DNA of 64,000 bases from NCBI RefSeq assembly GCF_947331465.1, contig NZ_CAMZOK010000001.1:620001-684000 (forward strand). The letters are read 5' to 3'. The stretch comes from Shimia sp. Alg240-R146. Its GTDB lineage: Bacteria; Pseudomonadota; Alphaproteobacteria; Rhodobacterales; Rhodobacteraceae. The position numbers and the translations under genes were made by a program. The first letter of the stretch is position 1. Each line of letters starts with the position of its first letter. Positions 1 through 8,964 of the stretch are shown here, one piece after another. The notes beneath the pieces are model-generated. The model ran no database searches and was not told the origin of the DNA. It worked only from the letters and a program-made list of their open reading frames with translations.

Positions 1-89
1 AGGACATCATCGCCGCTGCAGAGCAGGTTTTTGACAAACGCCGGTCGGTGACCGGTTGGCTAATGGGCCAAGAGGAGGTCACGCAATGA
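1..89 (+). CDS. M16 family peptidase, C-terminal end only (partial)
   Basis: The first 89 bases read through in one frame (first full codon at base 3) to a TGA at 87-89, giving about 28 residues that include VTGWLMGQEEVTQ. That ending is familiar from zinc peptidases of the M16 (insulinase/PqqL) family in this group. The TGA overlaps the ATG of the next M16 gene (ATGA). Such tandem pairs usually have a catalytic subunit first and a non-catalytic partner second, so this would be the end of the catalytic subunit. The rest lies outside the window, so family membership is inferred mainly from the neighbour. Confidence 0.7.
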   Translation, partial: DIIAAAEQVFDKRRSVTGWLMGQEEVTQ

Positions 90-1384
90 TCCGGTATGTG
101 ATTGCATTTGTTTCCGTGTTTGCGGCCTTGCCAGCCTGGGCTGAGATCAACATCAAAGAGGTCACGTCGCCTGGCGGTATTAAGGCTTGGTTGGTGGAAG
201 AGCCTTCCATTCCCTTTGTCGCGGTGGAGCTAAGGTTTCGTGGCGGCACTTCGCTGGACGCAGAAGGCAAGCGCGGGGCCACTAATTTGATGGTTGGTCT
301 TCTTGAGGAAGGTGCTGGCGATCTGGATGCACAAGGGTTCGCGCGGCAAAGCGAAGAGTTGGCGGCGCAGTTTGGCTATGACAGCCATGCGGATGCGGTG
401 TCGATTTCGGCACGGTTTTTGACAGAGAACCGGGACGAGGCGCTGGCGTTGTTGCGGCTGTCCTTGGTTGAGCCGTCCTTTCCCGAAGTCGCCGTTGAGC
501 GGGTGCGGGGGCAGGTGTTGTCGGGACTGCGCAGCAGTCTGAAAGACCCTGACAAAATCGCTGGTAAACGCATGAGCGCGCTGACATATGGGGCGCATCC
601 CTATGCCACGGCCGGAGAAGGCACAATTGAAAGTGTTAGTGCGTTGACGCGCGATGACATCGTGGCCGCGCACCAAGGCGCTTTGTCTAAGGACCGGCTG
701 TATGTTGGCGTGGTGGGCGACATCACTGCCGAAGAGTTGGGCCCTATGTTGGATCAGCTGTTGGGTGCTTTGCCGGAGACAGGGGCGTCTTTGCCGGGCG
801 AGGCGGACCTGACATTTGGCGGCGGTATCGACGTGGTGGATTTTGACACGCCGCAATCGGTGGCGGTGTTTGCGCAGCCCGGTATTCACCGCAACGACGA
901 GGACTTTTTCCCGGCTTATGTGTTGAACGTGGTGCTTGGTGGTGGCGGCTTTGAAAGCCGTTTGATGACCGAGGTGCGCCAGAAGCGTGGCCTGACCTAT
1001 GGTGTCTATTCCTATCTGGTCCTGCGCGATCAGGCGAACGTGTACATGGGCTCCGTTTCCAGCGCGAATGATCGCGTGGCGGAGGCTATTGACGTGATCC
1101 GCGCGGAATGGGCGAAGATGGCCGATACTGGCGCAACACCGGACGAGGTTGAGAAAGCCAAAGCTCTGTTAACCGGCGCGTATCCGCTGCGGTTTGATGG
1201 CAACGGGTCGATTGCCAGAATTATGGTGGGTATGCAGATGGACGGCATGCCGGTCGACTACATCGTGAACCGCAATGATTTGGTGAATGCGGTGACGGTT
1301 GAGGATGTGAATCGCGTGGCGAAGGAATTTCTGGACCCTGACCTGCTGACATTTGTCGTCGTAGGGAAACCGGACGGGGTTTGA
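86..1384 (+). CDS. M16 family peptidase-like protein, non-catalytic partner of a periplasmic pair
   Basis: The 432-residue product opens with a signal peptide (basic MIRY, hydrophobic stretch, AWA cleavage motif), so it should be periplasmic. It has two M16 domains. In the first, where active enzymes carry HxxEH, the sequence is RGGTSLDAEGKRGATNLMVGLL, with no histidines, so it should not bind the catalytic zinc. The second domain keeps the family pattern GGGGFESRLMTEVRQKRGLTYGVYS. M16 heterodimers in Gram-negative bacteria typically pair one zinc subunit with one such inactive subunit. The ATG at 86 overlaps the upstream stop and gives a clean signal peptide; an in-frame start at 56 is less likely. 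Confidence 0.88.
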   Translation: MIRYVIAFVSVFAALPAWAEINIKEVTSPGGIKAWLVEEPSIPFVAVELRFRGGTSLDAEGKRGATNLMVGLLEEGAGDLDAQGFARQSEELAAQFGYDSHADAVSISARFLTENRDEALALLRLSLVEPSFPEVAVERVRGQVLSGLRSSLKDPDKIAGKRMSALTYGAHPYATAGEGTIESVSALTRDDIVAAHQGALSKDRLYVGVVGDITAEELGPMLDQLLGALPETGASLPGEADLTFGGGIDVVDFDTPQSVAVFAQPGIHRNDEDFFPAYVLNVVLGGGGFESRLMTEVRQKRGLTYGVYSYLVLRDQANVYMGSVSSANDRVAEAIDVIRAEWAKMADTGATPDEVEKAKALLTGAYPLRFDGNGSIARIMVGMQMDGMPVDYIVNRNDLVNAVTVEDVNRVAKEFLDPDLLTFVVVGKPDGV

Positions 1385-1448
1385 GGGGCTTTGCCCCTGC
1401 GCCAGCAAACTGGCGCTACCCCAGGGTGTTTTGGCCAGAAAGAAGAAG
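1385..1448 (-). repeat. Dispersed intergenic repeat, copy A
   Basis: Directly after the M16 stop. Read on the minus strand it runs CTTTCTGGCCAAAA, then ACCC..GGGGT, then a hairpin GCGCCAG/CTGGCGC, then GGGGCAAAGCCCC. Copies B (19270-19366) and C (24810-24976) share the two outer blocks in the same order, while the central hairpin differs. It codes for nothing I can recognise. Confidence 0.7.
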
Positions 1449-1476
1449 GGCGGCCCGATTGGGGCCGCCCTCTTTG
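1448..1476. terminator. Intrinsic terminator between convergent genes
   Basis: GGGCGGCCC (1448-1456) pairs with GGGCCGCCC (1462-1470) across a 5-base loop. A short T-rich run follows on the plus strand, and an A/T-rich run lies on the other side. It sits between the M16 gene and the convergent aldehyde dehydrogenase gene and could serve both. Confidence 0.7.
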
Positions 1477-1498
1477 GTTTCCGTGGGAGCTGCGTGGC

Positions 1499-3844
1499 TT
1501 ATTCGCCGTAAGGCACCCAGATGTTTTTGACCTCGGTGGCGGCCTGCAGGAAGGTGCGGCCTTCGCCTTCGGTCCCCATCCAGTCGCAGGCCATGCCGTT
1601 GTTGACCCATGTGCGTTTCAGGTTGCCAGCGCTTTCGCGCTCAATCTCAGCTGAGACGTCGGCGCCGGAGAAAGACCAGACAGCGTCCACGTCCATGTGA
1701 CCCGCGAGGGGTTTGGCAAGCTCAGCATGGCTGCCGGTGAGAATGTTCACCACGCCAGCGGGCAGATCAGAGGTTTCGAGCACCTGATAGAAATCGGTCG
1801 CCGCCAACGGAAAGGCTTGCGAGGCCGCGAGAACAACGCGGTTGCCCATGGCAATCGCGGGCGCCATCGCCGAGATCAGACCCAGCAGGGGGGTGTCGTC
1901 GGGGCAAAGGGCGCCGATCACGCCAACCGGTTCTTTCATCGCCAGCGCCACGCCGCGGATTGGCACGCCATGCGCCTGACCATCGTATTTGTCGGCCCAT
2001 GCTGCATAGGTAAACAGGCGGCGGATTGAGACTTCGACCTCTTTGTCGCCCGTTTTGCCGCCCTTAAGCGTGTTGATGCGGTTTGCAAATTCTTCACGGC
2101 GGGCAGAGAGGTTTTCCGCGATGAAGTAAAGGATTTGCGCGCGCAGGTGGCCGGTGGTGCCGGACCAGCCTTTGGCCGCGTGCGCAGCCTCAACCGCGTT
2201 GCGCACGTCTTTGCGGTTGGCAATGGGGACCTGTCCCAAAAGCGCGCCGCTTTTGCCAAAGACGTTCTGGCTGTAGCCACTGTCAGGCCGCGCTTGTTTG
2301 CCGCCGATATACAGCTTGGGCGTACGATCCAGCGGATCGAGTGGACCTTTGTCGCCGCCGAACGCTTCGACGGGCTTGATCGCTTTGGCGCTGCTTTTGG
2401 GTTTGGTGTAGGCCGACAGGCCTTCCCAACCGCCCTCGCGGCCATAACCGCTTTCGCGCACGCCGCCAAAACCGGCAGCGGCGTCAAACAGATTGGTCGC
2501 GTTGATCCAGACCACACCCGCGACCAATTTGGGCGCGATATCAAGCGCGAGGTTCACGTTTTCAGTCCAGAGCGTCGCTGCAAGGCCGTAACGCGTGTTG
2601 TTGGCGAGTGCGACGACCTCGGACGGGGTACGGAAGGTTGTCGATACCAGAACGGGGCCAAAAATCTCTTCCTGCATCAGTTTGGAGGACGGCGCGAGGC
2701 CGGTGATCAGGGTCGGTGGATAGAAGCAACCTTCGGCCGGCATTTCGAGGGCGGGTTGATAAGTTTCACCGTCGCTATTGCCATCCACCAAATCGGTGAT
2801 TGTTTTTAGCTGAACGGGATCCACAATCGCGCCGACGTCGATGCATTTATCAAGCGGGTTGCCGATGCGCAGGCCGTCCATGCGTGCCTTGAGCTTGCGG
2901 TGGAACGTGTTAGCAATTCCTTCTTGCACCAGAAGGCGCGAGCCTGCGCAGCAGACCTGTCCTTGGTTGAACCAGATCGCGTCAACCAGACCTTCAATGG
3001 CGCTGTCGATGTCGGCGTCGTCAAACACGATGTAGGGCGACTTGCCCCCCAGCTCCAGCGTCAGCGATTTTCCGGAGCCAGCGGTGGCGTGGCGGATGCG
3101 TTTGCCGACGTCGGTGGATCCGGTGAAGGCGACCTTGTTGACGTCTTCATGCGCGGTGATCATTTCGCCCACGGCGCCGTCGCCGGTGACAATGTTTACA
3201 ACCCCCGCAGGCAGGCCAGCCTGTTGGCAGATGTCGGCAAAGAGCAGCGCGGTCAGCGACGTGTATTCGGCTGGTTTGAGCACAACTGTGTTGCCCATTG
3301 CCAGCGCCGGCGCGACTTTCCACGCAAGCATCAGAAGCGGGAAGTTCCATGGGATGATCTGGCCGCAGACACCCAAGGCTTGTGCGTCGGGCAGCTCGGC
3401 CTCCATCAGCTGGGCCATGCCAGCGTGATAATAGAAGTGGCGCTGAACAAGCGGGATGTCGATGTCGCGGCTTTCACGGATCGGCTTGCCGTTGTCGAGC
3501 GTTTCCAGAACCGCAAAAAGGCGGCTGTGCTTTTGCAGCAGGCGCGCGATTGCATAGAGGTACTTTGCGCGACCGTGACCGCCGAGGCCTTCCCACTTGG
3601 ACTGGGCCTTGCGGGCTGCGGCGACGGCGGCGTTGATCTCATCCTGGGAGGCTTGGGTCAGATCGGCCAAGGTTTCGCCGTTGGCGGGGTTCTTGGACTG
3701 GAAGTCTTTGCGCGGTTCTGTCCAGTCACCGTCGATGAACTGGCCAAACGCGGCGCCTTGGTCGACGATCCAAGCCAGCGCATCGCCAGCTCTTTCGGGG
3801 GCGGGGCCGTAGTTCATGGTCTCGAAAATCTCTTTTACGGTCAT
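1499..3844 (-). CDS. Aldehyde dehydrogenase family protein with a second, truncated ALDH domain
   Basis: The 781-residue product has two aldehyde dehydrogenase regions. Residues 1 to about 490 form a complete ALDH with the Glu motif LELGGKSPYIVFDDAD and the nucleophile motif FNQGQVCCAGSRL. Residues about 500-781 repeat the NAD-binding half (EPVGVIGALCPDDTPLLGL) but end before any catalytic Cys domain and lack LELGGK. The gene lies 13 bp downstream of deoC on the same strand. DERA releases acetaldehyde and glyceraldehyde 3-phosphate, so oxidation of acetaldehyde to acetate is the likely role, as in other alphaproteobacterial deo operons. The start ATG at 3844 fits the deoC spacing; the longer in-frame extension runs into deoC and is rejected. 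The second domain is probably structural. Confidence 0.88.
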   Translation of the reverse strand: MTVKEIFETMNYGPAPERAGDALAWIVDQGAAFGQFIDGDWTEPRKDFQSKNPANGETLADLTQASQDEINAAVAAARKAQSKWEGLGGHGRAKYLYAIARLLQKHSRLFAVLETLDNGKPIRESRDIDIPLVQRHFYYHAGMAQLMEAELPDAQALGVCGQIIPWNFPLLMLAWKVAPALAMGNTVVLKPAEYTSLTALLFADICQQAGLPAGVVNIVTGDGAVGEMITAHEDVNKVAFTGSTDVGKRIRHATAGSGKSLTLELGGKSPYIVFDDADIDSAIEGLVDAIWFNQGQVCCAGSRLLVQEGIANTFHRKLKARMDGLRIGNPLDKCIDVGAIVDPVQLKTITDLVDGNSDGETYQPALEMPAEGCFYPPTLITGLAPSSKLMQEEIFGPVLVSTTFRTPSEVVALANNTRYGLAATLWTENVNLALDIAPKLVAGVVWINATNLFDAAAGFGGVRESGYGREGGWEGLSAYTKPKSSAKAIKPVEAFGGDKGPLDPLDRTPKLYIGGKQARPDSGYSQNVFGKSGALLGQVPIANRKDVRNAVEAAHAAKGWSGTTGHLRAQILYFIAENLSARREEFANRINTLKGGKTGDKEVEVSIRRLFTYAAWADKYDGQAHGVPIRGVALAMKEPVGVIGALCPDDTPLLGLISAMAPAIAMGNRVVLAASQAFPLAATDFYQVLETSDLPAGVVNILTGSHAELAKPLAGHMDVDAVWSFSGADVSAEIERESAGNLKRTWVNNGMACDWMGTEGEGRTFLQAATEVKNIWVPYGE

Positions 3845-3857
3845 TGTGATAGTCCCC

Positions 3858-4850
3858 TTACGCCATCGCGTGGCGGTAGCTGGCCGAGTAATGACCGGTG
3901 ACGTGGTGTTCGAGTTGGCGTTCGATGTCGCCCAGCAGCGAGGAGGCGCCAAAGCGGAAGAGGTCGGGTTGCAGCCAGCGGTCGCCGAGTTCGTCTTTGA
4001 TCAAAGACAGATACACCAGCGCATCCTTGGCTTTGGAAATGCCGCCAGCGGGTTTGTAGCCGACGCGGTATCCGGTGCGGTCGTAATAATCGCGAATGGC
4101 GCGGATCATCACAAGCGAGACGGGAAGGGTGGCGTTCACACTTTCCTTGCCGGTCGATGTCTTGATGAAATCGGCGCCTGCCATCATGCACACCAGAGAG
4201 GCGCGGGCGACATTGCGCAGCGTACCAAGTTCGCCCGTGGCGAGGATGGCCTTGATGTGGGCGTCACCGCAGGCGGCGCGCATCTCGGCCATCTCGTCAT
4301 AAAGCGCCTTCCAGTTGCCCTGAAGCACGTGGCGACGGGTGATGACGATGTCGATTTCTTCGGCACCGGCTTTGACGCTTTCGCCGATTTCAGCGATGCG
4401 CAGGTGGTAGGGCGAGAGACCCGCCGGAAATCCGGTGGAGACGGCGGCCACGGGAATGCCGGTGCCCTTGAGAGCGGACACGGCTGTCTCGATCATGTCG
4501 TGATAGACGCAAACAGCGCCGGTGGTCAGGCCGGTCATGTCGAGCGCGTCCAAGATGTCAGCGCGCACCGGTTGAGCGGCTTTGGCGCAGAGACGTTCAA
4601 CGCGGCCTTCGCTGTCATCACCGGACAGGGTCGTGAGGTCAATCAGCGAGATTGCCTTGCACAGCCACGCGGCCTGATAATCCTTCTTGACCGAGCGGCG
4701 GCCCGGAAGCGTTTTGGCACGGCGTTCGATGGCCGACGTATTGGCCTGTGCGGTGCGGACCCAATCAAGGTCTAGCGCCATGCCGGGATTGCGCGGTTCG
4801 ATCGCCGTCGGCAATTGGTGCCCTTCGGCGGAAATGGTGGGCGTTTGCAT
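3858..4850 (-). CDS. deoC: Deoxyribose-phosphate aldolase
   Basis: The 330-residue product cleaves 2-deoxyribose 5-phosphate to acetaldehyde and glyceraldehyde 3-phosphate in deoxynucleoside salvage. The Schiff-base motif DFIKTSTGKE is present with the lysine near residue 230, as is the second conserved lysine block VGYKPAGGISKAKDAL. At 330 residues it belongs to the longer DeoC type, also found in eukaryotes, rather than the 250-residue E. coli type. It is the first gene of a two-gene operon with the aldehyde dehydrogenase and is divergent from the metal transporter genes. No operator of its own could be picked out. Confidence 0.93.
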   Translation of the reverse strand: MQTPTISAEGHQLPTAIEPRNPGMALDLDWVRTAQANTSAIERRAKTLPGRRSVKKDYQAAWLCKAISLIDLTTLSGDDSEGRVERLCAKAAQPVRADILDALDMTGLTTGAVCVYHDMIETAVSALKGTGIPVAAVSTGFPAGLSPYHLRIAEIGESVKAGAEEIDIVITRRHVLQGNWKALYDEMAEMRAACGDAHIKAILATGELGTLRNVARASLVCMMAGADFIKTSTGKESVNATLPVSLVMIRAIRDYYDRTGYRVGYKPAGGISKAKDALVYLSLIKDELGDRWLQPDLFRFGASSLLGDIERQLEHHVTGHYSASYRHAMA

Positions 4851-4960
4851 CGATCCATCCTGTTGCGGAAAACAGGTCCAAAATGCCTCAGGTTACGTAG
4901 GCATTGCAAGACAACAGACAGGATGAAATGCATATTTTTTACCCAATGGTCAGAAAAAAG

Positions 4961-5013
4961 ATGAGAATAAGTCGCAATTGCGTTGACACTTTTGCGAATG
5001 GTTCTCATATTCA
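4961..5013 (+). promoter_or_regulatory. sit operon promoter overlapped by Fur/Mur-like boxes
   Basis: TTGACA (4983-4988), a 17-bp spacer, then CATATT (5006-5011) form a good sigma-70-like promoter 28 bp before the GTG start. ATGAGAA (4961-4967) and TTCTCAT (5002-5008) are inverted around it. The local sequence GCGAATGGTTCTCATATTC resembles alphaproteobacterial Fur/Mur boxes, which repress manganese uptake genes when metal is plentiful. The regulator itself is not in the window, so the assignment is inference. Confidence 0.55.
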
Positions 5014-5038
5014 ATCTCAAGCAAAGCAAAGGTGATAC

Positions 5039-6010
5039 GTGCGATTCTCCCGCAGACAGTTCGTTTTAGGTACATTGGCCGGTTTGGCGGCCCCCGCATT
5101 GGTGCCACAAAGCGCTTTGGCAGCGGATAAGCTAAGCGTTGTTGCGACAACGGGTATGATCGCAGACGCCGTGCGCCGGATTGGTGGCGCTGCGGTTGAG
5201 GTTCGCGGCCTTATGGGGCCAGGCGTGGACCCGCATGGCTACCGCCAAACGCGGACCGATATCGTTGCGATGACTCGCGCCGATATTGTGTTTTGGCATG
5301 GCCTTTACCTTGAAGCGCAGATGGAAGGGTTCTTCCATAAGCTGGAAAAACGCGGGTCGGTTATTGCGGTCACGGATCAGTTGCCGCGCGATCTGTTGCG
5401 TGGTCATGACGATTATGACGACAAATTTGACCCACATGTTTGGATGGACCCCAATCTGTGGGTTTTGGTGGCCGACCGGGTTCGTGATGCATTGATTGAG
5501 AAGCGGCCTGAGAACCGTGAGATGTTTGAGGCCAATGCTGCCGCGTTCACCGAAGAGCTGCGCGTTTTGGCAGGTTATGCCGATCGCACTTTGGCAACGG
5601 TTAACCCAGAGTCCCGAGTGCTGCTGACGGCGCATGACGCGTTTGGCTATTTCGGCGAGGCCTATGACTTCGAAGTTCTTGGCATTCAGGGCATCTCCAC
5701 GGAATCCGAGGCGGGATTGAACCGGATCAGCATGTTGGTGGACATGCTGGTGACGCGCAAAATCAGTGCCGTCTTTGTGGAAAGCTCGGTGTCAGACAGG
5801 TCGATGCGGGCGGTGATCGAAGGCGCAGCCGCAAAAGGCCATGACGTCAAAATCGGTGGAGAGTTGTTTTCCGACGCGATGGGCGCTGAAGGCACTTATG
5901 AAGGCACTTATGTGGGCATGATTGACCACAACGTAACAGTGATCGCGAGCGCGCTTGGCGGTGAAGCACCGGCGCGTGGGCTAAATGGCCGTTTGTCGGC
6001 AGGATCTTGA
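5039..6010 (+). CDS. sitA: Metal (Mn/Zn/Fe) ABC transporter, periplasmic substrate-binding protein
   Basis: The 323-residue cluster A-I binding protein (TroA/SitA/ZnuA family) captures a divalent metal for the following ABC genes. The start is GTG. The N-terminus has SRRQFVLG then a hydrophobic stretch ending SALA, which looks like a Tat or Tat/Sec signal. Family motifs include [14 protein letters not shown], the metal histidine in GVDPHGY, HGLYLE, and [23 protein letters not shown]. It lacks the His-rich loop typical of ZnuA, and four-gene organisation with a Mur-like box favours manganese. The symbol rests on operon organisation, and zinc or iron cannot be excluded. Confidence 0.82.
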   Translation: MRFSRRQFVLGTLAGLAAPALVPQSALAADKLSVVATTGMIADAVRRIGGAAVEVRGLMGPGVDPHGYRQTRTDIVAMTRADIVFWHGLYLEAQMEGFFHKLEKRGSVIAVTDQLPRDLLRGHDDYDDKFDPHVWMDPNLWVLVADRVRDALIEKRPENREMFEANAAAFTEELRVLAGYADRTLATVNPESRVLLTAHDAFGYFGEAYDFEVLGIQGISTESEAGLNRISMLVDMLVTRKISAVFVESSVSDRSMRAVIEGAAAKGHDVKIGGELFSDAMGAEGTYEGTYVGMIDHNVTVIASALGGEAPARGLNGRLSAGS

Positions 6011-6020
6011 GGGCGCCAGA

Positions 6021-6827
6021 ATGAGCTTGGAACTTGCAGCAAATGACGGCGTGATCCCGACAGGGCATGCGCTTGCGCAAAGCCCGCTGGCCGTGCGCGG
6101 CATGACCGTAAGCTATGGGCAGACGCCGGTGGTGTTTTCGGTCGACATGACTGTGGCGGAAGGCGCGATGACAGCGATCATCGGCCCGAATGGCGCGGGC
6201 AAATCCACATTGTTGAAGGCCGCACTGGGCATTGTAAAACCGTTGGCAGGCCAGGTTTCGGTGTTTGGAAAACCGTTGGCAGGGGAACGTCACCGTATCG
6301 CCTATGTGCCGCAGCGCGCCAGCGTGGATTGGGACTTCCCGACGCGGGTGATTGATGTTGTTTTGATGGGGCTTTACCGCGAACTGGGCCTGTTGCGCCG
6401 CATTCGCGGTCAACACCGCGCCAAGGCGATGGCCTGTTTAGAGCGTGTTGGCATGGTGGACTTTGCGGACCGCCAGATCGGGCAGCTTTCGGGGGGGCAA
6501 CAACAGCGGGTTTTCCTCGCACGCGCGTTGGCACAAGAGGCGGATCTTTATTTGCTTGATGAGCCTTTTGCCGGTGTCGATGCAGCCACGGAAAAGGCCA
6601 TAATCGATGTGCTTAAGTCGTTGAAGAAAGACGGCAAGACGGTTGTCGCAGTGCACCACGATCTGGCCACTGTGGCCGACTATTTTGACCGTGTTTTCCT
6701 AATCAATACCCGCAAAATTGCCGAAGGCACCGTGGCTGAGGCCTTTACGCCTGAGAACCTTGACCGGACCTACGGTGGGCGTCTGGCGACGGGGCAGATC
6801 GATCAGCTGGATCTGGTCGCGGTCTAA
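6021..6827 (+). CDS. sitB: Metal ABC transporter, ATP-binding protein
   Basis: The 268-residue ATPase energises uptake through the two permeases encoded next. Walker A is GPNGAGKST, the signature is LSGGQQQRV and Walker B is LYLLDEP. AVHHDL supplies the switch histidine. The start ATG at 6021 follows the sitA stop by 10 bp; an in-frame upstream start at 5985 would overlap sitA and has no better ribosome site. It is the second gene of the operon, and the next gene begins 3 bp after its stop. Confidence 0.87.
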   Translation: MSLELAANDGVIPTGHALAQSPLAVRGMTVSYGQTPVVFSVDMTVAEGAMTAIIGPNGAGKSTLLKAALGIVKPLAGQVSVFGKPLAGERHRIAYVPQRASVDWDFPTRVIDVVLMGLYRELGLLRRIRGQHRAKAMACLERVGMVDFADRQIGQLSGGQQQRVFLARALAQEADLYLLDEPFAGVDAATEKAIIDVLKSLKKDGKTVVAVHHDLATVADYFDRVFLINTRKIAEGTVAEAFTPENLDRTYGGRLATGQIDQLDLVAV

Positions 6828-6830
6828 GCC

Positions 6831-8036
6831 ATGCTTTGGGACGCGCTGACGCTCCAGCTGGGATATAACGCCACTTTGGTCACCATCGGCGCGGCGCTTT
6901 TGGGTGTGTCAGCAGGGGTGACGGGCACGTTTCTTTACCTACGAAAACGCGCATTGGTGAGCGACGCCATCAGCCACGCGACCCTGCCGGGTGTGGCGTT
7001 GGCGTTCATCGTCATGGTGGTCTTGGGCGCGGACGGCCGCAGCTTGCCTGGCTTGCTTTTGGGCGCTGCGGTGTCGAGCTGGATTGGGCTGCTGTGCGTG
7101 AACTGGTTGACGGCCCGCACGCGGCTGGCCGAAGACGCAGCAATTGGTGCGGTTTTGTCGGTTTTCTTCGGCTTTGGCATCGTTCTTTTGACCGTCATTC
7201 AGACCATGACCGCGGGGCGCGCTGCGGGGCTCGAAGGATTCTTGCTCGGATCCACTGCAGGGATGTTGTTCAACGATGCAGTGGTGATTGCCGTCGGCGG
7301 TGCGGTGACACTGGCGCTTGTTGTTGCGCTGCGCAGACCCATGGGGCTGGTGGCGTTTGATCCGGAATTTGCCGCGTCCAGCGGCGTCAATGTGCGTCGT
7401 ATCGATCTGGCAATTATGGGGCTGGCGCTTGCTGTCACTGTTGTGGGTCTCAAAGTGGTGGGGCTGGTGCTGATTGTGGCGATGTTGATCATTCCGCCGG
7501 TGACAGCCCGCTTTTGGACCGATCGAACTGACAAGATGGCAATGATTTCAGGGATTTGCGGTGGGGCCGCAGCGTGGGTCGGGGCGGCGGTCTCGGCGAC
7601 GGCGCCTTCGCTGCCGACGGGCCCGATTATTGTTTTGACCAGCTTTGCGCTGTTTGCCTTGTCGCTGTTGTTGGCGCCCAATCGGGGCCTTCTGGCGGTC
7701 GGCGTTCGCCATCGGCGGTTTCAACGGCGGGTTCATATGCGGCAGGGGTTGCTGGCTTTGGCCCAAGGTCAGCCCATTTTTGAGCGGTTCACACTGACAT
7801 TGTTGCGCCGCGCCGGATTGGCGCATGCGGATGGTGTGGCAACCGACGATGGCAAAGCGCGGGCTGCAAAGGCGTTGCGGGACGAGACGCGTTGGCAGGT
7901 TGTGCGCGCGGATCAGGCGTTCGAAAGCGCAGCGGCGCTCTATGACGGATTGCGCGACATCGAGACCGTATTGACCAATGACCAGATCGCTGAAATCGAC
8001 CGACGCATCGGCAGCCCAAAGGGGGTGGCAACATGA
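6831..8036 (+). CDS. sitC: Metal ABC transporter permease with C-terminal cytoplasmic extension
   Basis: The 401-residue inner-membrane subunit of the ABC-3 family has about eight hydrophobic segments in residues 1-285. Family motifs are LVSDAISHATLPGVALAF and LKVVGLVLIVAMLIIPPVTAR. The last 115 residues are hydrophilic and basic (RHRRFQRRVHMRQGLLAL onward) and are absent from the sister permease. Long TroC/MntC-type permeases in other bacteria carry a winged-helix or DtxR-like tail here, which may be what this is. It overlaps the next gene by 4 bases (ATGA), indicating translational coupling. Confidence 0.83.
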   Translation: MLWDALTLQLGYNATLVTIGAALLGVSAGVTGTFLYLRKRALVSDAISHATLPGVALAFIVMVVLGADGRSLPGLLLGAAVSSWIGLLCVNWLTARTRLAEDAAIGAVLSVFFGFGIVLLTVIQTMTAGRAAGLEGFLLGSTAGMLFNDAVVIAVGGAVTLALVVALRRPMGLVAFDPEFAASSGVNVRRIDLAIMGLALAVTVVGLKVVGLVLIVAMLIIPPVTARFWTDRTDKMAMISGICGGAAAWVGAAVSATAPSLPTGPIIVLTSFALFALSLLLAPNRGLLAVGVRHRRFQRRVHMRQGLLALAQGQPIFERFTLTLLRRAGLAHADGVATDDGKARAAKALRDETRWQVVRADQAFESAAALYDGLRDIETVLTNDQIAEIDRRIGSPKGVAT

Positions 8037-8959
8037 GTGGTGCCGAGTTCGTTCCGCTGTCGTTGACGCCGTTGCTAATTGGCATGTTCGCGGCTGTCGC
8101 CTGTGCACTGCCGGGTAATTTTCTGGTGCTGCGGCGGCAAGCGCTGATTGGCGACGCCATCAGCCATGTGGTTCTTCCCGGTATTGTTGTGGCCTTTTTG
8201 GTCACCGGCGTTGTAGCTGCGGCTCCGATGCTTTTGGGCGCGGCTGTGGCCGCGATTTTGTCTGTCGTGATGATTGAGGCAATCCGGCGTTTGGGCGGGA
8301 TTGAACCGGGCGCAGCGATGGGGCTGACGTTCACTACGTTGTTTGCCGCGGGTGTGCTTTTGCTAGAACAATCAGACACATCTGGTGTGCATCTGGACGT
8401 CGAACACGCGCTTTATGGCAATCTGGAAAGCCTGATTTGGCTTGATGCCATCGGCTGGCAGAGTTTGGTGGACGCAAGCGCCTTGGCGGAACTGCCGGTG
8501 GAGCTGTTCCGCGTTGCGGCGGCGTTGGTTGGTGTCTGCGCTTTTCTTTGGGTCTTCTGGCGGCCCTTGGTGTTGTCGACTTTTGACGAAGGCTTCGCCC
8601 GCACATTGGGAGTGCGCACCGGCTCTGTCGGACTTGCGTTGGTGATCGTGGCCGCTGTGGCGGCGGTGGCGGCGTTTGATGCGGTGGGATCGATCATTGT
8701 GATCGCCATGTTCATTTGCCCGCCTGCTGCGGCGCGATTGATGACAAACCGGTTGAATATGCAACTCGGTTGGAGCGTCGTGTTTGCGGTTTTGTCGGCG
8801 GTTTTGGGTTATGTATTTGCAGGCTTTGGACCGCTGTGGTTCGGCTTTGACAATGCGGTGAGTGCGGCGGGCATGATCGCCACGGTGTCGGGTGTGATCC
8901 TTGGTCTGTCGGCGCTGTTTGGCCCATGTCGCAAGCGCCTTGGGGCGCCTGTTGTCTGA
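8033..8959 (+). CDS. sitD: Metal ABC transporter permease
   Basis: The 308-residue second ABC-3 permease of the operon has about eight membrane segments. It carries the family block LIGDAISHVVLPGIVVAF and a FDAVGSIIVIAMFICPPAAARL block. Its ATG overlaps the stop of the previous permease, so the two are probably made in equal amounts and assemble as a heterodimer. It lacks the cytoplasmic tail of its partner. It ends 5 bp before the stop of the convergent SulP gene. Confidence 0.85.
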   Translation: MSGAEFVPLSLTPLLIGMFAAVACALPGNFLVLRRQALIGDAISHVVLPGIVVAFLVTGVVAAAPMLLGAAVAAILSVVMIEAIRRLGGIEPGAAMGLTFTTLFAAGVLLLEQSDTSGVHLDVEHALYGNLESLIWLDAIGWQSLVDASALAELPVELFRVAAALVGVCAFLWVFWRPLVLSTFDEGFARTLGVRTGSVGLALVIVAAVAAVAAFDAVGSIIVIAMFICPPAAARLMTNRLNMQLGWSVVFAVLSAVLGYVFAGFGPLWFGFDNAVSAAGMIATVSGVILGLSALFGPCRKRLGAPVV

Positions 8960-8964
8960 AGAGA

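Noticed and set aside
3816..4775. 319-codon plus-strand frame
   Set aside because: It is antisense to deoC, which has clear catalytic motifs; the plus frame has none.
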